From an uncultured Pseudomonadales bacterium (GTDB taxonomy: Bacteria; Pseudomonadota; Gammaproteobacteria; Pseudomonadales; Azotimanducaceae), in the NCBI GenBank assembly GCA_937775265.1, contig CALKBV010000019.1, positions 1-42,515 of the forward strand: a stretch of 42,515 nt of DNA. The letters are read 5' to 3'. The notes below the pieces were generated by a model. The model did no database searches and was not told the origin of the DNA. It saw only the letters and a program-made list of their open reading frames with translations. Below are positions 9,681 to 18,619 of this stretch, one piece after another (position 1 is the first letter of the stretch; each line of letters begins with the position of its first letter). The translations under genes and the position numbers were made by a program.

Positions 9681-9711
9681 TGATAGCTACATCTCCCATT
9701 ACGTCCATGCC

Positions 9712-9742
9712 GGGTCTCTTACTTTTTTTACTGGAGAGACTC
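9712..9742 (+). promoter_or_regulatory. Putative RBS-sequestering hairpin (riboswitch expression platform)
   Basis: GTCTCT (9714-9719) is perfectly complementary to AGAGAC (9735-9740); the stem can be extended by a G-U and a G-C pair to 9712/9742. The right arm contains most of the GGAGAG ribosome-binding site of the receptor gene, and the loop is U-rich. This is the arrangement expected for translational control by the upstream TPP aptamer. The competing anti-sequestor was not worked out. Confidence 0.55.
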
Positions 9743-11824
9743 ATGAACTTTATTAACACCATTGTTACAACCATCATTAGAAACAACCCTGGGCTGCTGC
9801 TTTTCTTTGCCGCCTATGCCCATTCAAACGACATCCCGGAAATCCTGGTCACTGCAGACCTTCGGCAATCGACAACCATGGAGACCGCCAGTAGCCTGAC
9901 AATCGTGTCAGAGCAGGTCATCGAAGCGAGGTCCGCACAGCATTTCGAAGACATTATAAATGTCATCCCCAACGTTAATTTTGCTTCCGGCAGCAACCGG
10001 GCTCGATTCTTTCAGATTCGCGGCATCGGCGAGCGCAGCCAGTTTGTCAACCCTGTCAATCCTTCCGTTGGCGTTCTTATCGATGATGTCGATTTTAGCG
10101 GAGCTGGAACCATCGCCACGCTGATGGATGTTCAACAGGTCGAGGTTCTACGGGGGCCTCAGGGAACACGATATGGCGCTAACGCGCTGGCTGGGCTAAT
10201 CAACTTTTCCACCAATGAACCGGACGACGCTTTCTTCACCTCTGTCAAATTATCCGGCGGGGAGTTTGGGACCCAAACTGCCGGCGGCGTCTTAAATGTG
10301 CCTATCAGCGAAACATTCCTTTCCCGGTTTGTCTTTGAGTCACACAAAAGTGACGGTTACGTTGAAAATGATTTCCAAGACAGCAACACAACGAACGATC
10401 GCGACGAGCTGACCAGCAGAGCAAAATTTTCCTGGCAGGTCAAAAAAAACTGGAGTCTGAACCTCTCACTCGCCTCCATAGATATCGACAATGGCTATGA
10501 CGCTTTTTCACTCGACAACAACAGACACACATTGTCGGACGAGCCTGGTTTTGATCGCCAAAACTCTGCTTACGTGTCCCTGAAAAGCAGCTGGCAGTTG
10601 GAGACGATGAACATCGAAGTGCTGTGGAACCAATCAGATTCCGACCTTGACTACGGTTACGACGAGGACTGGTCTTTCACCGGTATCCATCCCTGGGGAT
10701 ACACATCAACTGATCATTACTTCCGTGAGCGCGACACCACCAGCGCCGAAATAAGGCTGTTATCTAACGAATCCGGTCGAGTTTTTGCCGACACGACGGA
10801 CTGGGTCCTTGGTTTCTATTACCTTAGCTCAAGTGAAGCGCTGCAACGCCAATACACCTTCCTGCCGTCAGATTTCCTGAGCGACTACGAGTTTGACACC
10901 TTCGCGATTTTCACCCAACTCGATGTCGCCCTCTCGGATCGAATGACACTAAGTGCTGGCTTGCGACTGGAACAGCGTGACACTGAATATGACGATTCAG
11001 ATGGAGCGACATTTTCACCTGACGATTCATTCTGGGGCGGTAAAGTTGCTCTCGAATACCTGGCAGGAGAAAACACACTGGCTTACGGTTCTGTTTCACG
11101 GGGCTACAAGGCGGGGGGGTTTAACATCGACGGTTCACTGGATACTGACCTTCGATCCTTCGATGAAGAATACCTGATCGAATATGAGCTTGGTGTCAAA
11201 ACGCTGCTGGCAAATGAACGCGTTGCGCTTCAACTCGCGATCTTCTACGACGATCGACACGACCAGCAGGTAAAAAGTTCAGTCGTTCGCTCTCGACCGG
11301 ACGGGAGCACCGAGTTCATCGACTTTCTGGGTAACGCAGCAGAAGGTACGAACCGCGGCGTAGAGATGGACATCAACTGGTTTGTTAATGACAACTTCAA
11401 CATCAACGCCAATGCAGGTTGGTTAAATGCAGAATTTGACGAATTCATCAATGAGTTCGGTGAAGACCTGTCTGGCCGGGACCAGGCCCATGCACCCTCC
11501 TACACCTTCAGCCTGAACTTTAATTATCAACAGGGCCCTTGGTTTGGCAGTGTTTCCGCCGACGGTAAAGATAACTTTTTCTTTTCAGATCGGCACTCAA
11601 TTAAGAGCAAGCGCTACACCTTGTACAACGCTTCGCTCGGTTTTGAGTCGGGGCAATGGAAAGTCACGTTATGGGGAAGGAATCTGACCGACAAAGACTA
11701 TTATGTGCGCGGGTTTGGCAGCTTTGGCAACGACCCGCGCAATTTCTATGTTACTGAGCCCTATTTTCAGTATGGCGAACCCAGGGTGACTGGTGTGACC
11801 CTGCAATTAACAATGGGTGGGTGA
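9743..11824 (+). CDS. TonB-dependent outer-membrane receptor, probably for thiamine
   Basis: 693 residues: a signal peptide (about 1-28, ending near AAYAHS), a TonB-box-like EILVTA, a plug domain (about 40-145, with VEVLRGPQGTRYGANALAG) and a beta-barrel of alternating aromatic strands to the C-terminus. It carries a ligand across the outer membrane using TonB/ExbBD energy. The TPP riboswitch upstream and PnuT immediately downstream point to thiamine or a phosphorylated form. ATG 9743 follows GGAGAG at 9733-9738 and gives a normal signal peptide; an earlier in-frame ATG at 9680 lies inside the riboswitch stem and is less likely. The C-terminus ends TLQLTMGG, without the usual terminal aromatic residue of outer-membrane barrels. 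Confidence 0.93.
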   Translation: MNFINTIVTTIIRNNPGLLLFFAAYAHSNDIPEILVTADLRQSTTMETASSLTIVSEQVIEARSAQHFEDIINVIPNVNFASGSNRARFFQIRGIGERSQFVNPVNPSVGVLIDDVDFSGAGTIATLMDVQQVEVLRGPQGTRYGANALAGLINFSTNEPDDAFFTSVKLSGGEFGTQTAGGVLNVPISETFLSRFVFESHKSDGYVENDFQDSNTTNDRDELTSRAKFSWQVKKNWSLNLSLASIDIDNGYDAFSLDNNRHTLSDEPGFDRQNSAYVSLKSSWQLETMNIEVLWNQSDSDLDYGYDEDWSFTGIHPWGYTSTDHYFRERDTTSAEIRLLSNESGRVFADTTDWVLGFYYLSSSEALQRQYTFLPSDFLSDYEFDTFAIFTQLDVALSDRMTLSAGLRLEQRDTEYDDSDGATFSPDDSFWGGKVALEYLAGENTLAYGSVSRGYKAGGFNIDGSLDTDLRSFDEEYLIEYELGVKTLLANERVALQLAIFYDDRHDQQVKSSVVRSRPDGSTEFIDFLGNAAEGTNRGVEMDINWFVNDNFNINANAGWLNAEFDEFINEFGEDLSGRDQAHAPSYTFSLNFNYQQGPWFGSVSADGKDNFFFSDRHSIKSKRYTLYNASLGFESGQWKVTLWGRNLTDKDYYVRGFGSFGNDPRNFYVTEPYFQYGEPRVTGVTLQLTMGG

Positions 11825-12459
11825 TGACGGATTTTTTGTCCTCGGCGCTGGGTGAATTCCATCAGAATTCCTTACTCGAACTGATCGCTGTTGTCCTTGC
11901 TATTGCCTACCTCTTACTGGCAGTCCGCCAGCACATCGCCTGCTGGTATGCTGCATTCATCTCGACAGCTATCTTCCTTTACGTCTTCTGGCAGGTAAAT
12001 CTGTATATGGAATCTGGCCTACAGGTTTATTACCTGGGGATGGCGGTTTATGGATGGTGGGCGTGGCAAGGTGGAAGGAGCAAGGGCAAGCCTGGGTTAA
12101 CAATCAACACCTGGTCACTCAGACAACACCTGATCGTAATCGGAATAGTAGTGGTGGCGACCTTTGTCAGTGGCACCCTGCTATCCGGCACAGAACAACG
12201 GCTTGGTTATCTGGATTCTTTTACTACCTGGGGCGCTGTCGTCGCGACATTCATGGTGACCAGAAAGGTCCTGGAAAACTGGCTCTATTGGATCGTCATC
12301 GATAGTGCATCGCTCTATCTGTACTTCGACAGAGAACTTTATTTCACCATGATCCTCTTCCTTGTATACCTGGTCATCATCTTCTTCGGGTTCCAAAGCT
12401 GGCTCAGGGAGTACAGGCTTGAAGCTCAAGAAGACGCAAACCTCACGATAAAACGATAA
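11824..12459 (+). CDS. pnuT: PnuC/PnuT family transporter, probable thiamine carrier
   Basis: 211 residues, nearly all membrane helices (about seven), with tryptophan-rich YGWWAWQGG and WGAVVATFMVTRKVLENWLYW typical of the PnuC family of vitamin facilitators. PnuC members carry nicotinamide riboside; those under TPP riboswitch control are named PnuT and carry thiamine. The ATG at 11824 overlaps the receptor stop (TGATG), so translation is coupled; a GTG one codon earlier is possible. Together with the TonB receptor it gives a complete outer- plus inner-membrane route, with phosphorylation inside the cell expected to trap the vitamin. No thi biosynthetic genes are in the window. Confidence 0.9.
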   Translation: MTDFLSSALGEFHQNSLLELIAVVLAIAYLLLAVRQHIACWYAAFISTAIFLYVFWQVNLYMESGLQVYYLGMAVYGWWAWQGGRSKGKPGLTINTWSLRQHLIVIGIVVVATFVSGTLLSGTEQRLGYLDSFTTWGAVVATFMVTRKVLENWLYWIVIDSASLYLYFDRELYFTMILFLVYLVIIFFGFQSWLREYRLEAQEDANLTIKR

Positions 12460-12500
12460 CTCTGCCTCGGAATATCTAACGTCAGGATAGATCATTTTAC

Positions 12501-13520
12501 CTATGTTAACGGCCGCACATTTTTCAGATATTCCTGATTCACACAATTTTCTAACTTACCGGTTCGCAGGTATTTAAGCGCGACGGTGATTCCCTTCGTA
12601 CGCATATCGTAGAGAGATTGCGGCGTATAGAAAGCTGAATGCGGGGTGATGAGTAATCGATCACGTATCCACTCATCCTCGCCCTGCCATGCACGGATCA
12701 ACTTTCGCTCCAGGTTAAGTGGTTCTTCCGGCATAACATCCAGTCCCACGCCACCAACCTGGTCAGACAACATCGAGTCATAGAGGGCATCCAAATCTAC
12801 TATCTCCCCTCGTGCAGCGTTAATTAACACCAATCCCTTCTTTGCGTGCGCCAGCACATCAGCGTTCACCATATCGCGAGTTTCTTCACTCAGCGGCGCG
12901 TGCAGGCTAACGATGTCAGATTCAGCAAAAAGAGCCTCAAGGCTCTCTACACGATTGATATTTAGCGCCAGATCAGCGCCATTAGAGACATAAGGGTCAT
13001 AGAAAGAGACCTGCATTCCGAACGCTTTACATCGCAGCGCCATTGCAGTGCCAATACGGCCCAACCCAACAAGACCAACTTTGGCGACCGACAAGCGAAG
13101 AGCCAACGGATTATCCCGCTGTTTCCATTCGGTTGGCGCTGAACGCAGTCGGTTATCCCAGCGATTAATCCCCTTCATTAATCCAAGCAGCATCCCCATC
13201 GCATGGTCGGCAACATCCTGTGTCCCATAATCCGGCACATTACAGACAGGGATGCCAGCATCTCCGTAGAGCTTCAGGTCAACGTTGTCGAACCCGACTT
13301 TGGGTGTAACAAATATTTTACAGTTTGCTATTTTCGGAAGCCGCTCTATATTGACAGGGTCTGGCACGCTGAGCAGCGCATCCGCTTGTGCCCATTGCTC
13401 ATCTGCTACGTCTGATGGCCTATCAACAAAAATACATTCCACTTCACTCCCTGCAGTTTCCTTCTCGGGCTGATTGTCGTCACCCCATCGAGTTGCGGGC
13501 CAAAGTAAGGTTACAGACAT
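12501..13520 (-). CDS. D-isomer-specific 2-hydroxyacid dehydrogenase family protein
   Basis: About 339 residues with the typical split catalytic domain around a Rossmann NAD domain. The nucleotide loop GLVGLGRIGTA, the catalytic Arg in INAARGEIVD, the Glu in DVMPEEP and the His in ITPHSAFY are all present. The family reduces 2-keto acids or oxidises D-2-hydroxyacids (glycerate, lactate, phosphoglycerate and others); the subfamily resembles C-terminal-binding-protein-like dehydrogenases, and the substrate is unclear. Two adjacent ATGs occur at 13523 and 13520; GGAGG lies so close that 13520 has better spacing. The start overlaps the end of a possible small ORF (13520-13717), suggesting coupling. 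It converges on pnuT with a 41-bp gap. Confidence 0.9.
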   Translation of the reverse strand: MSVTLLWPATRWGDDNQPEKETAGSEVECIFVDRPSDVADEQWAQADALLSVPDPVNIERLPKIANCKIFVTPKVGFDNVDLKLYGDAGIPVCNVPDYGTQDVADHAMGMLLGLMKGINRWDNRLRSAPTEWKQRDNPLALRLSVAKVGLVGLGRIGTAMALRCKAFGMQVSFYDPYVSNGADLALNINRVESLEALFAESDIVSLHAPLSEETRDMVNADVLAHAKKGLVLINAARGEIVDLDALYDSMLSDQVGGVGLDVMPEEPLNLERKLIRAWQGEDEWIRDRLLITPHSAFYTPQSLYDMRTKGITVALKYLRTGKLENCVNQEYLKNVRPLT

Positions 13521-13717
13521 CATTCCTCCAGGGTTTTATGAATCCTCAAACCAGTCACCGGGAAAGAATCCCAGCAAGACCTGCTGAAGACCAAATGTGT
13601 GAATACCAGTCGCATCATTACCTTCGCATCATGGCGCTGTTGACTCAACCAGATTCCTGCACGCAGCTTTTCATCATTCTGACCGGTTGCCATCAGCACA
13701 AGAACAATCAGACGCAC
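13520..13717 (-). CDS. Possible small coupled ORF, 65 residues
   Basis: A GTG-started frame (AGAGGA lies 4 nt upstream) fills the gap between the PhnD-like gene and the dehydrogenase gene and ends in an ATGA overlap with the dehydrogenase start. The product begins with a short hydrophobic stretch (RLIVLVLMATG) and has no recognised domain. Position and overlap favour translation; the composition, rich in Met, Arg and His, is not convincing. It could be leader sequence or a gene remnant. Confidence 0.28.
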   Translation of the reverse strand: MRLIVLVLMATGQNDEKLRAGIWLSQQRHDAKVMMRLVFTHLVFSRSCWDSFPVTGLRIHKTLEE

Positions 13718-13732
13718 TTAATCCTCTGAAAG

Positions 13733-14455
13733 TTAAAGGCTATCGAAGACGAACTGGCCATTGAGTGACGCCGAGTCTCTGATGGCCTTGTATTCAGTTA
13801 AGATCGGAAAATAATGGTAACGTTGTGTGGGAATTACGCCCTTTATGAGCAACGCTTTTTTCGCGTCAATCGACGCTGATGATTCAAGTGCGCTGTTTAA
13901 GGAACGAAATACCTCCTCGCGATCAACACCACGCCTCACAACATACGGCGGAGACGGGGCCTCAGAGCTCCGATCAACAATTTTCAGCCCTGCTACCTTT
14001 GCAGGCGTATCACGCTCGATTATGCTCCATGTAACTGCATCAATCGCAGCCACATCTGCGATACCATTTTTTAACACCTCAAGACTTGCCTGATGAGATC
14101 CAGTCACAACGACTCTTTGTGGTGTGCATATCGAAAGAAGTGCCGACCACCCAGATCGAGATGAAAGTGAATTAACCGCAGCAACGCGACCATTGACGTT
14201 GCCGACAATGTGGCTAAAGTACATACCTGCTTCGCAATCCAGGTCGAACACGGGCGATGCAACCGGCTCAATAGGAGCTTCCGATAGAAACAAATCAAGA
14301 CCACACGCTTGAGTGACCAGTAGATCTGGGTCATGCCAAAGCTCAGACAAAGTTTGATGACGGTTAAGTTCTCCAGGATATCCTGTAGCTTCCCACACGC
14401 GATCGTTTGCCCATTGGACACTGGGAAAGTCGTACCAGGGAAACGAAGCTAGCAT
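13733..14455 (-). CDS. PhnD/SsuA-like substrate-binding domain protein, cytoplasmic
   Basis: 240 residues matching the short PhnD-like family of phosphate/phosphonate ABC binding proteins that begin with a SLPMY-like start (here ASFPWYDFP) and contain a L-W-x-x-P-D-L-L-V-T-Q-A-C-G segment. GSHQASLEVLKNGIADVAAIDA is the usual hinge and second-lobe motif. There is no signal peptide and there are no ABC permease or ATPase genes nearby, so it probably does not serve classical uptake; a sensing or scavenging role is possible. The start overlaps the preceding small ORF by 7 nt (ATGCTAG). The ligand cannot be predicted. Confidence 0.75.
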   Translation of the reverse strand: MLASFPWYDFPSVQWANDRVWEATGYPGELNRHQTLSELWHDPDLLVTQACGLDLFLSEAPIEPVASPVFDLDCEAGMYFSHIVGNVNGRVAAVNSLSSRSGWSALLSICTPQRVVVTGSHQASLEVLKNGIADVAAIDAVTWSIIERDTPAKVAGLKIVDRSSEAPSPPYVVRRGVDREEVFRSLNSALESSASIDAKKALLIKGVIPTQRYHYFPILTEYKAIRDSASLNGQFVFDSL

Positions 14456-14679
14456 CTATTGCGGTCTATTTGTTGACAAGCAAAAGATGTCAGCTGGCTG
14501 AACAAATACTCGACGCTCGATTGCTCACCCATAGTTTCAATCATCCTTCCGATGATGGACTCCAAATCACGATTCGAGAATATCCTTTCTATTCGCTCTA
14601 GACTAAGCACAAATTTGGAGATTTCAAGCCCCGGAAGGCCGGACAGTGCCGCAACTGCCCGAGGTACAAAAAAACCCAA
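14449..14679 (-). CDS. Small hypothetical protein, TTG start
   Basis: A 76-residue frame begins at a TTG at 14679 with AAAGGA placed 7 nt upstream and ends 7 nt inside the PhnD-like gene, a layout typical of translational coupling. The product is an amphipathic, probably helical polypeptide (LERIERIFSNRDLESIIGRMIETMGEQ) with two cysteines near the end. No family is recognised. No ATG exists in the frame before an upstream stop. It may be the first gene of a minus-strand operon leading to the PhnD-like protein and dehydrogenase. Confidence 0.4.
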   Translation of the reverse strand: MGFFVPRAVAALSGLPGLEISKFVLSLERIERIFSNRDLESIIGRMIETMGEQSSVEYLFSQLTSFACQQIDRNRC

Positions 14680-14926
14680 GATGTCGTCCTTTCTGAGTGA
14701 ACTAATGTGATGTTTTTTTAGATACAGTGAGTGGCAGTTATGGTCAGCTCCAGGACCAGGCTGTGTGCAACATTAGAATTTCGAAAAACCTTCATTTCGA
14801 CCATCCGGAGATTCACGATACCGTCGCCTAATTTTCAATTTCTCACTAAGGAACTGGCATCAGCCACTCTTCTTCAGCTGTCGCCGTGCCAAAATAGGGG
14901 TAAGCTGTGACGTTAGGATTCCTACA

Positions 14927-14936
14927 ACTTAAGTTA
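14927..14936. promoter_or_regulatory. AACTTAAGTT palindrome upstream of the monooxygenase
   Basis: A perfect 10-bp palindrome lies about 24 bp before the BVMO start in AT-rich DNA, in a 280-bp region between divergent genes. It could be an operator half, but a 10-bp AT-rich palindrome may be chance. Confidence 0.2.
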
Positions 14937-14959
14937 ATTAGATAGAGAGACGGAATAAT

Positions 14960-16759
14960 ATGAGTGACTCAGCAGCTGAGCTGGTTTTTGACCCTGACGC
15001 ATTAAGGGAGCGTTATCGCGTTGAACGCGATAAGCGCCTTCGCGAAGACGCCAATGAGCAGTATGTCGAGATGACCGGCACTTTCGCGCACTATCTTGAA
15101 GACCCTTATGTCGATGAGAAGACGGAACGTAAACCCGTCACTGATGAAGTGGATGTTGTACTGATCGGTGGCGGCTTTGGCGGCCTTCAGGCCGGCGCAC
15201 GGTTGCGCGATGCTGGCATCAAGGACATCAAGATCATTGAAAAGGGTGGCGCTTTTGGCGGCACCTGGTATTGGAATCGTTACCCCGGCGCTCAGTGTGA
15301 CATTGAAGCCTATTGCTACCTGCCGCTGCTTGAAGAACTGAACTACGTCCCAAAAGAAAAGTATGCATTCGCGCGGGAAATTCTGGATCACAGTGAGGCA
15401 ATTGGTCAGCATTTCGACCTGCACGACTGCGCCTTGTTTCAGACAGAGGTCACAGAACTTCGCTGGGATGAATCAATCGAACGCTGGATTGTGTCAACCA
15501 ACCGAAGTGATGCTATCAAGGCCCGGTTTGTGTCCATGGCCAACGGTCCATTGCATCGTCCGAAGTTGCCGGGTATCCCGGGTGTCCGCGACTTTAAAGG
15601 ACACACGTTCCACACCAGTCGCTGGGACTACGACTACACCGGCGGTGGTCCGGATGGCGGGCTCGACAAATTGGGTGACAAGAAGATTGCCATCATTGGT
15701 ACTGGCGCGACCGCCATCCAATGTGTGCCGTTCCTGGGTGAAGCAGCAGAGCACCTTTATGTGTTTCAACGCACCCCGTCGACCGTGGATGTTCGTGGCA
15801 ACTCACCCACTGACCCCGCCTGGGCAGAAGGTCTGCAGCCCGGTTGGCAGAAACACCGTATGGAAAACTTTAACTCGATGATCTCTGGTGTTCCCCAGGA
15901 AGAGGACCTGGTGAACGATGGGTGGACCGACCTCATCGGCAAGATGATCAATCAGTTCCAGAATGCAAAGGCCGATTCCAACATGAGCCTTGAGCAGATG
16001 ATCGAGACGGCGAACTTCGAGAAGATGGAAGAAATCCGCGCCCGCGTTGATGAGTTGGTGGAAGACGATGACGTTGCGGAAAAGCTCAAACCTTATTACA
16101 AAATGTTCTGCAAAAGGCCGACGTTCAATGATGATTATCTGCCGACCTTCAATCGATCCAATGTGACCTTGGTCGACACCGATGGCAAGGGCGTTGAGCG
16201 CATCACTGAAAAAGGCCTGGTGGTTGATGGCGTCGAATATGAAGTTGACTGCATCATCTATAGCACGGGCTTTGAAGTCGGCACCAGTTACACCCGCCGG
16301 TCCGGTTACGACGTCATCGGCCGGGAGGCAAAATCGCTCAGTGATCATTGGCGTGACGGCACCCGTTCACTACACGGCATGGGCAGTCATGGTTTCCCTA
16401 ATGTTTTCATTATGAATACTTCCCAGGGCGGCTTTACGGCCAACTTCCCGCACCTGCTGGATGAATCGGCAGTGCATCAGGCACATATCATCGCCCATGC
16501 ACTGGCTCAGGGCTACAACACGGTTGAGGTCACGGCGACAGCTGAAGAAGAGTGGGTCGACACCATCGTCGGCTTTACAGGTGGCCCACTAGGAGGTCTC
16601 GGCGGGCCTGATTGCACCCCCGGTTATTACAATAATGAGGGGCAACCGAACCCCAATGCGCAGCAATCAGCGCCTTACGGCGGTGGTTCAATCCGCTTTT
16701 TTGAGCTGTTGAAAGAGTGGCGCGAGGATGGGAACTTTGAAGGGCTGACGTTTAAGTAA
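14960..16759 (+). CDS. Baeyer-Villiger flavin monooxygenase (cyclohexanone monooxygenase type)
   Basis: 599 residues with the complete type I BVMO pattern: FAD Rossmann loop GGGFGG (70-75), the BVMO fingerprint F-x-G-x3-H-x3-W-D at F212 to W222, and a second NADPH Rossmann segment AIIGTGATAIQCVP. The family inserts oxygen next to a ketone to give an ester or lactone using NADPH and O2. The extended N-terminus before the FAD loop and the length near 600 match the large cyclohexanone/phenylacetone-type branch. The start has GAGAGACGGA about 8 nt upstream. An ester product could be handled by one of the esterases at 18.6-21.9 kb, although these lie on the other strand (inference). Confidence 0.95.
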   Translation: MSDSAAELVFDPDALRERYRVERDKRLREDANEQYVEMTGTFAHYLEDPYVDEKTERKPVTDEVDVVLIGGGFGGLQAGARLRDAGIKDIKIIEKGGAFGGTWYWNRYPGAQCDIEAYCYLPLLEELNYVPKEKYAFAREILDHSEAIGQHFDLHDCALFQTEVTELRWDESIERWIVSTNRSDAIKARFVSMANGPLHRPKLPGIPGVRDFKGHTFHTSRWDYDYTGGGPDGGLDKLGDKKIAIIGTGATAIQCVPFLGEAAEHLYVFQRTPSTVDVRGNSPTDPAWAEGLQPGWQKHRMENFNSMISGVPQEEDLVNDGWTDLIGKMINQFQNAKADSNMSLEQMIETANFEKMEEIRARVDELVEDDDVAEKLKPYYKMFCKRPTFNDDYLPTFNRSNVTLVDTDGKGVERITEKGLVVDGVEYEVDCIIYSTGFEVGTSYTRRSGYDVIGREAKSLSDHWRDGTRSLHGMGSHGFPNVFIMNTSQGGFTANFPHLLDESAVHQAHIIAHALAQGYNTVEVTATAEEEWVDTIVGFTGGPLGGLGGPDCTPGYYNNEGQPNPNAQQSAPYGGGSIRFFELLKEWREDGNFEGLTFK

Positions 16760-17027
16760 AAGCGAGCCAGGCGCTAAAATTCTGCCGGTACCGCCGCTAC
16801 CGCTCGTGTTCCATACACCAATGGTGAAAGTACGTAAGCGCGTGAAACACCGGTATTTGAGCCCTGCAACGTGGCGCAGGGTTAACAACCCCGACAAAAA
16901 ACCCGCTTGTGTCCTATACTGGTTGCTTCCAGGAAGAAGAACCTACATCAATATGCAGTCAGTGTTTCATCAGATGTTGAATACACGTGATGGATAATAA
17001 AATTATCCATCAACACGATTCCCGCCT

Positions 17028-18545
17028 ATGAGCGATTCTCCACAGGAAACGGAAGTCGACTGGTTTATATTTGTCGCTGGCAGCCTGTTACTCGTCGCTG
17101 TCATCATACCTATTGTTTTCGCACCTGATGCGAGCCGAGAACTGATTGCTAACGTATTCACGTTTCTCACCACCGAAATGGGTATCGTCTACATCATCGC
17201 TGCTACACTTATCTTCGTCTTTCTGCTGGTCGTCGCAGTGAGTGGCTGGGGCAGAATCAGGCTGGGCGATCAACCCCCACAATATTCCTCGGCCAGCTGG
17301 ATCGCGATGCTGTTCTCATGTGGCATCGGCGCAAGTCTCATTTACTGGGGCGCCGCTGAGTGGGTTTTTTATTATCTGGACCCGCCATTCGGTATCGAAG
17401 CAAAATCCGATGAAGCGGTATTGTGGGCGATGAGCTACGGCATGTTTCATTGGGGGCCTGTTGGCTGGGCACTTTACTGTCTTCCCGCCATCGCACTGGC
17501 CTGCAGTTATCATATCAAAAAAATTCCTTCACTCAGGCTCAGCGATGCCTGTGAACCGGTACTTGGTTCATACACGCACCGAATACCAGGTCGTATCATT
17601 GATCTGCTTTTTATCATTGGCCTCCTAGGAACGGCTGCCACGGGCCTTGGGCTTGGCACATCCGTCGTAGCCTCTGCTGCAACCCGCATGACCGGTCTTG
17701 AGGACGGCTTTGAGATGCAGGCAATCATCATCTTCATAGTCACCATCACTATTGCCTTCTCTGTTTATCGCGGCATGGACGGCGGTATAAGGGTGCTCAG
17801 CAACATCAACATGAGCCTTGCATTGATCCTGGTTACCTTTGTTCTGCTGGTTGGGCCGACTCGATTCATCCTGGAAATGGCCATTGTCAGCATAGGCCAC
17901 ATCACCAGCAATTTTGTCCGTATGATGACTTGGGCTGACCCACTGGAACGTTCAAGCTTCGTTGAGAGCTGGACCGTTTTTTACTGGGCATGGTGGCTGG
18001 CGCTTGGACCTTTTGTGGGTATGTTTGTGTGCAAAATTTCACACGGGCGTACCATTAGAGAAGTGATTTTCGGCATGATGGGTTGGGGTAGTCTTGGCTG
18101 TTGGTTGTTTTTTATCGTCCTCGGCAATCACGCGTTCTTCCTCGAACAACAGGGCATTTTACCTATTGTTCAGGAAGCATCCGAGGTCAGCCCTTCCGCC
18201 GCGATAGCCAGCATCATCGCGATACTTCCGTTCGGCACTTTTTGGCTCTTTTACCTCGCCGTCATCGGCATCATATTCACCGCCACCACTTACGACTCTG
18301 CGTCCTACACACTGGCTGCAGGCGCTTCGCGTTACCTGGGAGAACATGATCACCCCGCGCGATGGCATCGCGTCTTCTGGGCTGCTGCGCTGGGTATACT
18401 GCCAGCCTGTCTTCTCTATCTTGGTGGCATCAGGGTACTTCAGACAGCATCTGTCGTTGCCTCCCTGCCTCTGTTGTTGGTCTATCTAATGCTTGCTGTA
18501 TCTATCGTGAGAACACTCTCCTCAGCAGTGGCAACTAAGGATTAG
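17028..18545 (+). CDS. BCCT family betaine/carnitine/choline transporter
   Basis: 505 residues with 12 hydrophobic helices. The BCCT core is clear: SWIAMLFSCGIGASLIYWGAAEW (the glycine-rich helix, residues about 90-112), GMFHWGPVGWALYCLP and the aromatic-box helix with WTVFYWAWWLALGPF. BCCT proteins import quaternary ammonium compounds (glycine betaine, choline, carnitine) or DMSP, coupled to Na+ or H+ or by antiport. The short C-terminus lacks the long osmosensory tail of BetP-like members, favouring a nutritional role. It is followed by a terminator-like hairpin and a convergent esterase gene. Confidence 0.94.
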   Translation: MSDSPQETEVDWFIFVAGSLLLVAVIIPIVFAPDASRELIANVFTFLTTEMGIVYIIAATLIFVFLLVVAVSGWGRIRLGDQPPQYSSASWIAMLFSCGIGASLIYWGAAEWVFYYLDPPFGIEAKSDEAVLWAMSYGMFHWGPVGWALYCLPAIALACSYHIKKIPSLRLSDACEPVLGSYTHRIPGRIIDLLFIIGLLGTAATGLGLGTSVVASAATRMTGLEDGFEMQAIIIFIVTITIAFSVYRGMDGGIRVLSNINMSLALILVTFVLLVGPTRFILEMAIVSIGHITSNFVRMMTWADPLERSSFVESWTVFYWAWWLALGPFVGMFVCKISHGRTIREVIFGMMGWGSLGCWLFFIVLGNHAFFLEQQGILPIVQEASEVSPSAAIASIIAILPFGTFWLFYLAVIGIIFTATTYDSASYTLAAGASRYLGEHDHPARWHRVFWAAALGILPACLLYLGGIRVLQTASVVASLPLLLVYLMLAVSIVRTLSSAVATKD

Positions 18546-18550
18546 AATCA

Positions 18551-18565
18551 AAAAGGGCGCCTTTT
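18551..18565. terminator. Short terminator-like hairpin between convergent genes
   Basis: AAAAGG (18551-18556), loop GCG, CCTTTT (18560-18565), five bases after the BCCT stop. The A/T flanks let it work in both directions, which suits its place between the BCCT gene and the convergent esterase gene. Confidence 0.55.
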
Positions 18566-18619
18566 CTATCACGTTATCAATACGAGGGCCGTTTACGCTG
18601 CCAGGGCGAAGTTTTGCAT

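Noticed and set aside
9680..9742. Earlier ATG for the TonB receptor
   Set aside because: It sits in the riboswitch P1 stem and gives a poor signal peptide; ATG 9743 has GGAGAG upstream.
15363..15881. 172-residue alternative frame inside the monooxygenase gene
   Set aside because: It is out of frame with a gene whose FAD and BVMO fingerprints are complete.
15803..16348. 181-residue antisense frame in the monooxygenase gene
   Set aside because: No recognisable domain, and the opposite strand is clearly coding.
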